Source: DATLWR01 sp035576205 | GTDB lineage: Bacteria > Pseudomonadota > Zetaproteobacteria > Mariprofundales > Mariprofundaceae | NCBI GenBank assembly: GCA_035576205.1 | Contig: DATLWR010000116.1 | Coordinates: 1-14,759, forward strand | DNA length: 14,759 bases | Reading direction: 5' to 3' | Part shown: one piece after another, positions 1-7,626 of the stretch | How positions within the stretch are numbered: the stretch's first letter is position 1 | Layout: the number at the start of each line of letters is the position of its first letter | The notes under the pieces: generated by a model | Told to the model about the DNA's origin: nothing | Database searches by the model: none | Seen by the model: only the letters and a program-made list of their open reading frames with translations | Position numbers and translations under genes: made by a program

Positions 1-2028
1 ATGGGCGCTGCGGAAATGGGAGTCCGGCACATAGCGGCCAAGCCGCACGGTAACCGACGGATCCTGCCGTCCCTCCAGCGCATCGCCGGCATTGCTGAGC
101 AGGTTCATCAATACCTGCTGGATCTGGGTCGCATCGCCGCGGACCGGCAGGACATCGTCGCCGAATTCCCGCCGCAGGTGAATATTCTCGGGCAGCGACA
201 ACAGCCCCCGCTTGAAGGACTCCATCAGGTAGCCGTTCAGGTCGAGCGGCTGCATATTCACCTGCCCCTTGCGCGCGAAGGTGAGCAGCTGGGAGATGCG
301 ATCGGCGGCCTGGAAGCCGAGCGCTTCGGCGATCTCCAGCTTCTCGATGACCTGCGGCCGGTTTTCGGCAAAGGTCTGTGCCAGATAGATATTGCCGAGC
401 ATGCCGGCCAGGATGTTGTTGAAGTCGTGGGCGATGCCGCCGACCAGCGTGCCCAGCGCCTCGATTTTCTGCATCTGTCGGTAGTTGGACTCCAGTTCCC
501 GATGCTCGGTCACATCCTCCATGATGGCCAGCACCCAGGTCTGTCCTCCCTCCAGGGTCACGGGTACGGATGATATCCGCAATACCCGCTCCTGCCCGGA
601 ACGGGTGATCACCTCGACCTCGAAACCGTGGATGCTGCCGCCCTCCGCCACCGTCGCCATGCGTTCGCGGGCACCGGCCTGGGCCTCGGATGTCGGATAG
701 AGTGTCTGGTACCAGCCGTGCGCATTGATCTCCGGCATCGTATAACCGGTGATCTCCTGCATACGACGGTTCCAGACTGCGAACTCCACATAGGGGAAGG
801 TATCGATCATCCGCCACATGCAGATGCCCTCCGCCGCCGCTTCGATCAGTACCCGGCGGAATTCGCTCTCCTCGCGCATCCGCATCTCGGCCAGCTTGCG
901 CTCGCTGATGTTGTCGAAAACGGCGGCGAAATGACCCGGCTGCGGGCTGTACACCGAGATGGCAAGCCAGATGCCGAGAGGAGCAACATGCATCTCGAAC
1001 CATTCCGGCTCGCCACCCGCGGCGACACGGCCGTAAATCTCGAAAAGTTCCGGATTGGATTCGCGAATACCCGGGATCACCTCGCTGACCGGTTTGCCAA
1101 CCACATCGCGCAGGCCGGTCAGCGCCTCGAAACGCTGGTTGACATCCAGATAGACGAAATCCACCGGCCGGCCGTCGCCATCGAAAAGCATCCGGCAGTG
1201 TGCGAAGCCGTCCAGCATATGATCGAACAGCGAACGATACTTCATTTCACTATTCCGGATCATCTCGTCCAAACGTTTGCGCTCGTCGATATCGTGCAAC
1301 ACGGTCAGCCAGGCCGGCTGGCCATCGTACTCGATCGGTTGCAGGGAAGTTTCCACCCAGAATGGTGTGCCGTCGCCCTTCCTGAGCCGGACCTCATAGC
1401 CTTCCAGCCGCCCTGTTTGCCGTAACCGCTCGGCGATCAGCTGGCGATCAGCCGGATCGAAATAGAATGCCTCCGCCTTCTGTCCGACGGCCTCACTTTC
1501 CTGCATGCCGAACATGGACGTGAGATACGTGTTGGCGTAGAGGATCTCGCCGTTGCCGGCATGCGAGATGGCGGTCGGCACCGGCAGGCCCTCGACAACG
1601 GAGCGCAGCTTTTTTTCGCTAGCCGCCAGCCTCGCATCGGCCTCTCTCTGTTCGCTGGTATCGCGGGCGATAGCGATAACGGCCCTCCGACCGAAGTAGT
1701 CACCCGGATAGAGCCGGACGTCCTTGGGGAATTCACGCCCGTTCGCATCGATTCCCCAGAATTCGAATTGCTGGGGTTCCCCCTCGAAAGCGGCCTTGAC
1801 TTGCCTGGCCACTGCGGCGAGATCATTCCGTCCCGGAGCGGCGAGAAACTCCGGCGTGTTGCCGATGAAACGCTCGCGCGGATAGCCATACATGCGGACC
1901 GCGCCATCGTTGACATCGAGGAAACGCCCCTCGGCATCCTGCAGATAGACCGCCTCGGCAAGGGCATTGAAGATCCCCCGATAGGTCGTTTCGCTCTCCA
2001 GCCGCTTTTTCCGGGAGGCTTCACTCAT
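1..2028 (-). CDS. Multi-PAS sensor histidine kinase, C-terminus cut by window edge
   Basis: Reading the minus strand from the ATG at 2028-2026 gives 676 codons without a stop down to base 1, so the gene continues past the left edge. I see four PAS-like units at about residues 10-130, 137-255, 260-382 and 386-512, each ending in a typical PAC pattern such as DTSEQRE, DIDERKR, NISERKL or DVTEHRE. A kinase core follows, with the phospho-acceptor in GGIAHDFNN (H534) and the ATP-binding N-box NLLSNAGDAL (N646). The G1 and G2 boxes lie beyond the window, and a C-terminal receiver is common in this type. There is no membrane segment, so it should be a cytoplasmic sensor; its ligand is unknown. The start is fixed by an in-frame TAG four codons upstream, although no good ribosome site is visible. 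It lies 82 bases behind the adenylate cyclase gene on the same strand and may share its transcript. Confidence 0.93.
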   Translation of the reverse strand, partial: MSEASRKKRLESETTYRGIFNALAEAVYLQDAEGRFLDVNDGAVRMYGYPRERFIGNTPEFLAAPGRNDLAAVARQVKAAFEGEPQQFEFWGIDANGREFPKDVRLYPGDYFGRRAVIAIARDTSEQREADARLAASEKKLRSVVEGLPVPTAISHAGNGEILYANTYLTSMFGMQESEAVGQKAEAFYFDPADRQLIAERLRQTGRLEGYEVRLRKGDGTPFWVETSLQPIEYDGQPAWLTVLHDIDERKRLDEMIRNSEMKYRSLFDHMLDGFAHCRMLFDGDGRPVDFVYLDVNQRFEALTGLRDVVGKPVSEVIPGIRESNPELFEIYGRVAAGGEPEWFEMHVAPLGIWLAISVYSPQPGHFAAVFDNISERKLAEMRMREESEFRRVLIEAAAEGICMWRMIDTFPYVEFAVWNRRMQEITGYTMPEINAHGWYQTLYPTSEAQAGARERMATVAEGGSIHGFEVEVITRSGQERVLRISSVPVTLEGGQTWVLAIMEDVTEHRELESNYRQMQKIEALGTLVGGIAHDFNNILAGMLGNIYLAQTFAENRPQVIEKLEIAEALGFQAADRISQLLTFARKGQVNMQPLDLNGYLMESFKRGLLSLPENIHLRREFGDDVLPVRGDATQIQQVLMNLLSNAGDALEGRQDPSVTVRLGRYVPDSHFRSAH

Positions 2029-2110
2029 AGGTTGTTGCTAAAGCCATACAAAAAAGAGGTCAATACAACTTGGCGCATCGACCGGCCGGATATCGTGAGG
2101 CCTGCCCGGC

Positions 2111-3184
2111 TCACCGGCTGATCACCTCGTAGCATTTCACGGGATCGGCGCGATTGCGGAGCTTGAGTACACCTTTCTCCACCACCTGCATGCCGATGGG
2201 AACCTGCTGCCGCGTCTGTTCGCCGACCAGCACCGCGCCGCCGTCGGCCATCTGTTCGAGCCGGGCAGCGATATTCACCGCATCGCCGATCACGGTGTAG
2301 TCCATACGGTTCTCCGACCCGACATTGCCGATCACCACCTGCCCGGTGTTGATGCCGATACCGACACCGAACACCGGCTTCATCTGCCGTTGTCGTTCCA
2401 GCATCATCTCGCCAAGACGCTGCTGCATCGCCACTGCGGCTCGAATGGCGTTCTCCGGGGACTGCGCACTATCCCCCAGAATGCCGAACACCGCCATCAA
2501 CTCATCGCCGACGAATTTGTCGAGCACCCCCTGATGCCGGAAAATGATGCCGACCATCTCGTCGAAGTATTCGTTCAACATGGTGACCACCTCTTCCGGA
2601 GACATCTTTTCGGAAAGGCTGGTGAAGGACCGGATATCGGCAAACAGGATGGTCACCTCACGCGAGATGTTTTCCGACGGCAGGCCGGCATGCTCGCGCA
2701 TCAGCTGGTCGACCACGTTATGGCTGACATAGCGCCCCAGACGCGCGCGCAGCAACGCCTCCTCCTGCATGCGATGCTGATAGGTCTCGATATCCTTGGC
2801 ATAGAGGATCATCTTGGTCGTCACTTCGCGGTAACTGCGGCGCGACTTCTCCAGCTCGCCCAGCAGGGCATTGAAGGAGTGGCTGAGATCTACCACCTCC
2901 TTCGGCGCCCGGCCGTGCATTTCGATCACCGCCGGAGCCTTGGCCGTCACCGCCTGGTGCACCTTCCGGGCCAGTTCGCTCAGCCGGTCACCGCTGCTGC
3001 GCAGCAGCGCCAATCCCAGCAGATGCGACACGAACCCCGCCGCCGCAGCCAGCAGCAGGCCCTGGGTCAGGTTGATATCCAGCGAAATCACCAGATAAAC
3101 CGCCAGCAGATAGGGAATCAGACCGAGCAGGCTGAACACCCAGTTGACGATATCCCGGATGCTGCCGCTGATCTTTTCGGTCAT
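2111..3184 (-). CDS. Membrane-bound class III adenylate cyclase with HAMP-like linker
   Basis: The 357-residue protein should convert ATP to cAMP. Two hydrophobic helices (about residues 13-35 and 40-62) anchor it in the inner membrane. A HAMP-like and coiled linker follows (about 62-145), then a C-terminal class III cyclase domain (about 174-357). The metal-binding aspartates are visible in ILFADIRSFT (D183) and KFVGDELMAVFG (D227). The adenine-selecting pair is K223 and D295 (MDYTVIGD), and the transition-state residues are N304 and R308 in NIAARLE. All catalytic positions are intact, and the K/D pair argues for adenylate rather than guanylate cyclase. There is no periplasmic sensor domain of any size, so the input is probably via the membrane part or a partner. 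Its ATG overlaps the stop of the upstream PilZ gene by 4 bases (ATGA), which points to translational coupling. Confidence 0.93.
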   Translation of the reverse strand: MTEKISGSIRDIVNWVFSLLGLIPYLLAVYLVISLDINLTQGLLLAAAAGFVSHLLGLALLRSSGDRLSELARKVHQAVTAKAPAVIEMHGRAPKEVVDLSHSFNALLGELEKSRRSYREVTTKMILYAKDIETYQHRMQEEALLRARLGRYVSHNVVDQLMREHAGLPSENISREVTILFADIRSFTSLSEKMSPEEVVTMLNEYFDEMVGIIFRHQGVLDKFVGDELMAVFGILGDSAQSPENAIRAAVAMQQRLGEMMLERQRQMKPVFGVGIGINTGQVVIGNVGSENRMDYTVIGDAVNIAARLEQMADGGAVLVGEQTRQQVPIGMQVVEKGVLKLRNRADPVKCYEVISR

Positions 3185-3558
3185 GCTGATTTCCCGCCCC
3201 CCGAATCAGCCACCGAATGCGAGAACTGGTTGAAAACCAGCAGGTCGTCCATGCAAATGCCGATGCAGCGATCTCCCGCCCGGTCTTCCGTATCGCCCAC
3301 CCAGACGACGGTCGCCTTACCCTGCATACTCGGGTGTCGCGAAGCGGTGTCCGGCAGAACGATGCTGATATAGAGACGCTGGCCTACGCGGTATTTCTCC
3401 GGGCAACTGCTGGAGAAGCGTGCGCCCCCCCCGGAGATATCCCGTAACGATGCGGTCTCCAGATACTGCTTCTGGGCACTGTCGAACTCATAGACTTCCA
3501 CATCCAGTTCGACAGGAAACCGTTCGTAACTTCTGCGTTCCCTCGCCTGATCCTCCAT
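3181..3558 (-). CDS. PilZ domain protein, predicted c-di-GMP receptor
   Basis: This is a small single-domain protein of 125 residues. The two c-di-GMP contact motifs of PilZ domains are present: RxxxR (R9 to R13, RSYER) and DxSxxG (D40, S42, G45 in DISGGGARF). This predicts binding of cyclic di-GMP in the cytoplasm; no output domain is fused. The start is supported by a very strong purine-rich ribosome site (GGAGGAGGAAGG directly before the ATG). It is the first gene of a minus-strand set with the adenylate cyclase, which it overlaps by 4 bases. The pairing suggests that c-di-GMP might control cAMP synthesis, which is an inference from coupling only. A TATATT hexamer at 3611-3616 (minus strand) could be its -10 box, but I see no convincing -35. 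Confidence 0.9.
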   Translation of the reverse strand: MEDQARERRSYERFPVELDVEVYEFDSAQKQYLETASLRDISGGGARFSSSCPEKYRVGQRLYISIVLPDTASRHPSMQGKATVVWVGDTEDRAGDRCIGICMDDLLVFNQFSHSVADSGGGKSA

Positions 3559-3572
3559 CCTTCCTCCTCCCC
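3559..3572 (-). promoter_or_regulatory. Strong ribosome binding site of the PilZ gene
   Basis: On the minus strand the ATG of the PilZ gene is directly preceded by GGGGAGGAGGAAGG, which contains two overlapping GGAGG-like cores. It is the strongest Shine-Dalgarno signal of the left block and fixes the PilZ start. Confidence 0.75.
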
Positions 3573-3702
3573 CTCGCTGTGGCCGGAAGCCCGGGGTTTT
3601 AACTTCCCCGAATATAGACCATCAACGACGACCAACGCGATGCCTGCCACACCCCGTGCACCCGCAGCTTGTGAAGGCTTCCGTCAACGCCACAATGCCG
3701 CC

Positions 3703-4914
3703 ATGCAGCCATCGTCACCGACACAGCAGACATATGACGTCGTGATCATCGGGGCGGGTGCGGCCGGCCTGATGTGCGCCGCCACTGCCGGCGCCCGGAA
3801 CCGTTCGGTGCTGCTTATCGATCATGCCGTCAAAGCCGGCAGCAAGATCCTCATTTCCGGCGGCGGACGCTGTAATTTTACCAACCTGAATGCCGGCGCC
3901 GGAGATTTCCTCTCCGACAACCCGCACTTCTGCAAGGCCGCACTGGCACGATTCTCGCCCCATGACTTCATCGCCATGCTCGACCGCCACGGTATCGGCT
4001 GGCACGAACGCGACCATGGGCAGCTGTTCTGCAACCATTCCGCGCGCGATGTCGTCGACATGCTGCTCTTAGAATGCGCCAATGCAGGGGCGGAACTGCT
4101 GACCGGCACCGACATCCGGCGAATCGAACGCCTTGCCGGCTCCCCGGGCCGATTCCGTCTCGGCACCGGCCGGGGAGATTTTTCCTGCGACTCTCTGGTG
4201 ATCGCTACCGGCGGCCTGTCGATCCCGAAAATCGGCGCCAGCAACTTCGGACTGAAGGTTGCCGAACAATTCGGCATCGCCATCCGGCCACCCCGTCCCG
4301 GCCTTGTCCCCTTCACCTTCACCGGTCCGGAAAAAGCGGCACTGGCCGGGCTTGCCGGCATCTCGCTCGAGGTCGTGGCCGGCTGTCGCGGCAAGCAGTT
4401 TCGCGAAGCGATGCTGTTCACCCATCGCGGTCTCTCCGGCCCGGCCATGCTGCAGATTTCGTCCTACTGGCAGCCGGGTGACACGCTGCAGATCGACCTG
4501 CTGCCGGATACCGACATTGCCGCATTCCTGCACGACCAGCGGCAGCGGCATCCGCAGGCCATGCTGTCGACTGCGCTGGCGCACCGGCTGCCGCGCCGGC
4601 TGGTGCAAATGCTGACGGCCGGCATCCCCTTGCAGGACCGGAAGCTGCAGCAGCTGAACGAGCGAAACATCGCCGATGTCGACGCGGCGCTGCACTGCTG
4701 GCAGCTGAAACCGAACGGCACGGAGGGCTACCGTACCGCCGAAGTCACCGTCGGCGGTATCGATACGGGCGAGCTGTCGTCGAAAACCATGGCCTGCAGG
4801 AAAGTGCCGGGCCTTTACTTCATCGGCGAAGTGGTCGATGTCACCGGCCACCTTGGCGGCTTCAACTTCCAGTGGGCCTGGGCCTCCGGCCATGCCGCCG
4901 GCCTCGATGCCTGA
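3703..4914 (+). CDS. HI0933/YhiN-family FAD-dependent flavoprotein
   Basis: The protein belongs to the HI0933/YhiN/BaiN-like flavoprotein family (often annotated 'aminoacetone oxidase family FAD-binding enzyme'). These are predicted cytoplasmic oxidoreductases whose substrate is mostly unknown. The N-terminal Rossmann motif GAGAAG (residues 17-22 from this start) binds FAD. The family signature SGGGRCN follows at about 52-58. The C-terminal part carries the conserved GEVVDVTGHLGGFN segment of the second FAD contact. Length (403 residues) is normal for the family. The frame is open to an upstream ATG at 3640, but those 21 extra residues are not family-like and neither ATG has a clear ribosome site. 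I chose 3703 because it leaves a typical short lead before the Rossmann strand. It is transcribed divergently from the PilZ gene and ends 9 bases from the convergent msrA stop. Confidence 0.9.
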   Translation: MQPSSPTQQTYDVVIIGAGAAGLMCAATAGARNRSVLLIDHAVKAGSKILISGGGRCNFTNLNAGAGDFLSDNPHFCKAALARFSPHDFIAMLDRHGIGWHERDHGQLFCNHSARDVVDMLLLECANAGAELLTGTDIRRIERLAGSPGRFRLGTGRGDFSCDSLVIATGGLSIPKIGASNFGLKVAEQFGIAIRPPRPGLVPFTFTGPEKAALAGLAGISLEVVAGCRGKQFREAMLFTHRGLSGPAMLQISSYWQPGDTLQIDLLPDTDIAAFLHDQRQRHPQAMLSTALAHRLPRRLVQMLTAGIPLQDRKLQQLNERNIADVDAALHCWQLKPNGTEGYRTAEVTVGGIDTGELSSKTMACRKVPGLYFIGEVVDVTGHLGGFNFQWAWASGHAAGLDA

Positions 4915-4923
4915 GCGCCCGGT

Positions 4924-5475
4924 TCAGTGCTCGTCGCCACCCCAGTAGCGTTCGATAAACCCCGCCCTGCCGGAGCCTTTTTTGTAGAGCTGGTAGTGCA
5001 GCGTGTTTTTCCGGTAATAGTGCTGATGATCATCCTCGGCCGGATAGAAGGGTGCCGAGTCGCGGATCTCCGTGGCAAGCGGAGCAGCAAATTTGCCTGA
5101 AGCCTGCAGGCTTGCCTTCGAACTCTCCGCCAGCCGTCGCTCCTCGGCATTGCTTACGAAAATGGCCGTACGGTATTGCGGACCGCGGTCGGCGAACTGG
5201 CCGTCGCTCTGGGTCGGATCAATGTTGCGCCAAAAGATTTCGAGCAGTTCGGCATAACTGATTTGCCCCGGATCGTAGGTCACCCGGATCACTTCCAGGT
5301 GGCCGGTATCGCCGCGGCACACCTGTTCGTACGTTGGACTCGGCACATTGCCGCCGCTGTAACCAACCTCCGTTGCCAGTACGCCGGGAGCCTGATCGAA
5401 TGGCGGCTGCATGCACCAGAAGCAGCCGCCGGCGAATACCGCCTGCCTTGCCTCCGGGGACCTGGATGCGATCAT
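4924..5475 (-). CDS. msrA: Peptide methionine sulfoxide reductase MsrA
   Basis: MsrA reduces methionine-S-sulfoxide in proteins and free methionine, repairing oxidative damage with thioredoxin as electron source. The active-site motif GCFWC is near the N-terminus (catalytic Cys18, second Cys21, from this start). The family pattern continues with EVGYSGG, the GHLEVIRVTYDP segment, the DPTQ block and the QHYYRKN region. Length (183 residues) is typical of short cytoplasmic MsrA proteins; there is no signal peptide and no fused MsrB. I chose the ATG at 5475 because GGAGG lies 5 bases upstream; an in-frame ATG at 5499 lacks such a site. It lies 75 bases after the HD-domain gene on the same strand and may be the last gene of that set. 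Its stop converges on the flavoprotein gene. Confidence 0.95.
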   Translation of the reverse strand: MIASRSPEARQAVFAGGCFWCMQPPFDQAPGVLATEVGYSGGNVPSPTYEQVCRGDTGHLEVIRVTYDPGQISYAELLEIFWRNIDPTQSDGQFADRGPQYRTAIFVSNAEERRLAESSKASLQASGKFAAPLATEIRDSAPFYPAEDDHQHYYRKNTLHYQLYKKGSGRAGFIERYWGGDEH

Positions 5476-5480
5476 GCCCG

Positions 5481-5485
5481 CCTCC
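5481..5485 (-). promoter_or_regulatory. Ribosome binding site deciding the msrA start
   Basis: On the minus strand GGAGG is followed by CGGGC and then ATG (5475). This well-spaced site favours the internal start over the ATG at 5499, which is preceded only by pyrimidine-rich sequence. Confidence 0.6.
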
Positions 5486-5550
5486 GGACAATCAGCCATG
5501 CGAGGAAGGTAATTTTCATCCTTTTCGCTCGGCCCATGCCTGCCGCTCTT

Positions 5551-6510
5551 TCACTTGTTGTATTTGTCGATATCGAGCGGCGGGATATCCGGGTTCAGCG
5601 TCCAGGCCGGACTACGGCGCAACAACGACATATCCTCCTGGGCCATCACTGTTCCCAGGAACTGCTGATTGTTGTGGATCGCTTCCATGTAGAGGTTGCG
5701 CCCGCCAGAGAAGAAATGCTCCATGTAACGGTAGACACCATCGAAGTCGCCATCGAGCCGCTCATCCATGACATGTCGGAAAAATCCGGGCGTTTTCCTG
5801 AGCAACTCCTCACCCGAGGCGTAGCCGCCGCCGGGACGGTCCGGCGAGGCCATGCCGGAAGCGACAAACTCCGGATACAACCGGTCGCGGCATTTTTCCA
5901 GGTAACAGCGATCCGCCATCTGCGCCAGCAGATCGGCCGTGCCGATCATCTTGCCGATCAGACGCAGCCTGGGATCGTCCAGCGAAATTTCCCGCACGGG
6001 CATTTCATAGCCGGTGAAGTGCAACAGCTTGGTGCATATATGCGCGGCATGACCGAGACCGAGGGTCGGCAGATACTCTTCCAGGAAAACGCCACCGCGA
6101 CTGACATGCTTCGTTGTCAGCTCGGCGCCATGCTTGTGCCGCTCGCCCGAGGAACGCCGGATGTAGCCCGAATCGTGGAACAAGGCGCAGATCAGTCCGA
6201 GCAATACGCCCAGTTGCCCGATCTGGCCGCCATTGCGCTGGCTGTGCTCGTAACCGTACAGCAGGCGCGCCATGGCCAGCGTGACGTCCAGGGTATGCTG
6301 CAGATCGTGATAGGGAGCTTCGCAGGCCAGATATCCCGGATACTCGCCGCGGAACAATTTTCCCATATCGGTGAAGGCCTGCTGCAGCGCATCGGTCGGG
6401 GCATCCGGATAAAGCGCGACGTACAGACGGCATACCTCGCGGCATACCTCGTCAACGTCGGTCACGTTGATCGTATTCGTGACATCGAATTCACTGCGTC
6501 GGCCAAGCAT
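5551..6510 (-). CDS. HD-domain protein resembling class I cyclic nucleotide phosphodiesterases
   Basis: This soluble protein of 319 residues has the metal-site layout of class I 3',5'-cyclic nucleotide phosphodiesterases. It shows YHDLQHTLDV (H68 and H72), then ALFHDSGY (H112 and D113), then GTADLLAQMAD with D193 as the probable fourth metal ligand. The spacing and the YHxxxH motif match the PDE class better than HD-GYP: no GYP motif follows, and the HD is followed by SGY instead of IGK. The likely reaction is hydrolysis of a cyclic nucleotide, perhaps the cAMP made by the cyclase encoded at 2111-3184; the substrate is inferred only. It lies 36 bases after the HAD gene and 75 before msrA, all on the minus strand. 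The ATG has no ribosome site but sits just downstream of a TATAAT box, so it could be leaderless or start slightly later (for example the GTG at codon 16). Confidence 0.82.
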   Translation of the reverse strand: MLGRRSEFDVTNTINVTDVDEVCREVCRLYVALYPDAPTDALQQAFTDMGKLFRGEYPGYLACEAPYHDLQHTLDVTLAMARLLYGYEHSQRNGGQIGQLGVLLGLICALFHDSGYIRRSSGERHKHGAELTTKHVSRGGVFLEEYLPTLGLGHAAHICTKLLHFTGYEMPVREISLDDPRLRLIGKMIGTADLLAQMADRCYLEKCRDRLYPEFVASGMASPDRPGGGYASGEELLRKTPGFFRHVMDERLDGDFDGVYRYMEHFFSGGRNLYMEAIHNNQQFLGTVMAQEDMSLLRRSPAWTLNPDIPPLDIDKYNK

Positions 6511-6515
6511 ACCCG

Positions 6516-6521
6516 ATTATA
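6516..6521 (-). promoter_or_regulatory. Candidate -10 box before the HD-domain gene
   Basis: A perfect TATAAT on the minus strand lies only 5 bases from the ATG at 6510. The best -35 match is TAGGCA, 18 bases further upstream, which is weak. If used, transcription would begin at or very near the ATG. The box falls between the HAD stop and the HD start, so the HD gene may have its own promoter. Confidence 0.4.
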
Positions 6522-6546
6522 GGCCCGAAATACGCCCAATGCCTAA

Positions 6547-7476
6547 TTATTTCTCACCTTTTTCCGAATCGGAGTGCTTGCAAACCAGATACTCCTGATA
6601 CTCGTCCAGGGTCATCTTCCCCCGAATGAACAGCTCATGGTCGGCCAGGGTATCCGGATCGGGCATCATGCCGCTTTCCGTATAGTGACGGCGGGCGACG
6701 GCGCGACGGCGGGCAGCCTCCAGATCATCGACGCCATCCGGCCTCGCCATCGCCACATCTCGCCAGACGTCTGGCGTCCTATATACAGGGCGCCCAGTAC
6801 CCGGCATCGACTGGCGAAGCTGCTGCGCAGCCATCTCCAGATCGGCCTCCGGCTTCAGCGACCATTGCAGTCCCTGCAGCCCTGCCAGACGGGCGGCAAC
6901 GGCGTCATTCTCCACGCTGTCTCCGACATGCAGGCACTCTTCCGGCAATACCCCGAACGTTTCGACCATATACCCGAAGATGGCCGCGTCCGGCTTCTGC
7001 CTGCCGGCATGACGCGGCAGGACCACGACATCGAAAAATTCCCTGAGGCCGGTTTGCTCGAGGATTCCGAACAAACGCCCGTCGAAATTCGAACAGATGG
7101 CGAGCCTGAGTCCCGCCTCCCGCAATTCACCCAGCAATGTCGGCAAACCGGGATGCAACCGCCAGGCGGCCGGAGTGGCGTAATAGTCGAACACCTCGGC
7201 AAAACAGGAAGCCAGCCGTTCGTCCTCCGGTGCGACATCCAGGCAACGGGCGAGGATTTCCCTCCACCAGCGCCGTTCATAGATGGCCGGGTCCTGATCC
7301 GCCGGCGGAGCCATGGAGGATGCTGCCGCAAATACGGCAGGCAGACGGACTGCGACCTCTTCAGAGGTGCACGATATACCGTGCCGGGCGGCAAAGTCGG
7401 CATAGACCGCCGCAACCGGACGGGCGAAATGCAGCAGCGTCCCGGCGACATCGAAACTGACAACCTTTACCGCCAC
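6547..7476 (-). CDS. HAD-superfamily hydrolase of the REG-2/HDHD3 type with C-terminal extension
   Basis: The fold signature is FDVAGTLL (motif I, nucleophile D9), a CSNFDGR motif II (S129), GRQKPD with K161 (motif III) and HVGDSVEND (motif IV, D186 and D191). The second aspartate of the usual DxDGT is Ala11, as also seen in REG-2-like HAD proteins, whose N-terminal pattern with a conserved RPV segment it shares. The usual acid/base residue is therefore missing, and activity cannot be assumed. After the HAD core (to about residue 240) there is an extension rich in Arg, Asp and Glu, ending with GKMTLDEYQEYL, that I do not recognise. I chose the GTG at 7476 because GAGGG lies 7 bases upstream and the lead before motif I is typical. 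The frame is also open to an ATG at 7506. It is divergent from rpfF and leads the HAD-HD-msrA set. Confidence 0.85.
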   Translation of the reverse strand: MAVKVVSFDVAGTLLHFARPVAAVYADFAARHGISCTSEEVAVRLPAVFAAASSMAPPADQDPAIYERRWWREILARCLDVAPEDERLASCFAEVFDYYATPAAWRLHPGLPTLLGELREAGLRLAICSNFDGRLFGILEQTGLREFFDVVVLPRHAGRQKPDAAIFGYMVETFGVLPEECLHVGDSVENDAVAARLAGLQGLQWSLKPEADLEMAAQQLRQSMPGTGRPVYRTPDVWRDVAMARPDGVDDLEAARRRAVARRHYTESGMMPDPDTLADHELFIRGKMTLDEYQEYLVCKHSDSEKGEK

Positions 7477-7614
7477 ATTTATCCCTCTTTCCCTCCCAAG
7501 GCGCATGCCTCGGTGATACAGGTGGAGTCTGTACGAATTGACCTTCCGCCCCCTTACAGGTCAGCCTCAAAACATGGAGACCGCCTCTGTTCGGCCTCCC
7601 GCATATAAAAACGC

Positions 7615-7620
7615 AAGGAG
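7615..7620 (+). promoter_or_regulatory. Ribosome binding site of rpfF
   Basis: AAGGAG, six bases before the ATG at 7627, is a near-ideal Shine-Dalgarno site and fixes the rpfF start. The rest of the divergent gap (7477-7614) holds a TTGACC at 7538-7543 but no -10 box at proper spacing. It also has a partial direct repeat (TACAGGT at 7517-7523 and 7555-7561). I make no promoter call. Confidence 0.75.
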
Positions 7621-7626
7621 CGACAT

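Noticed and set aside
1..1425. Long open plus-strand frames opposite the left part of the window
   Set aside because: They lie antisense to the PAS histidine kinase frame, which has clear motifs throughout. The plus-strand translations are rich in His, Gln and Arg and show no domain.
2029..2110. Promoter or terminator in the gap before the PAS kinase gene
   Set aside because: There is a TTGACC and a T run on the minus strand, but no -10 box at proper spacing and no stem of useful length.
5551..6510. Interpretation of the HD protein as an RpfG-like HD-GYP phosphodiesterase
   Set aside because: There is no receiver domain, no GYP motif and no HDxGK pattern. The YHxxxH, HD and later Asp pattern fits the class I phosphodiesterase layout.
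7477..7614. rpfF promoter with TTGACC at 7538 or TATAAA at 7604
   Set aside because: The two elements do not pair at 16-18 bases with any partner, so no promoter could be supported.
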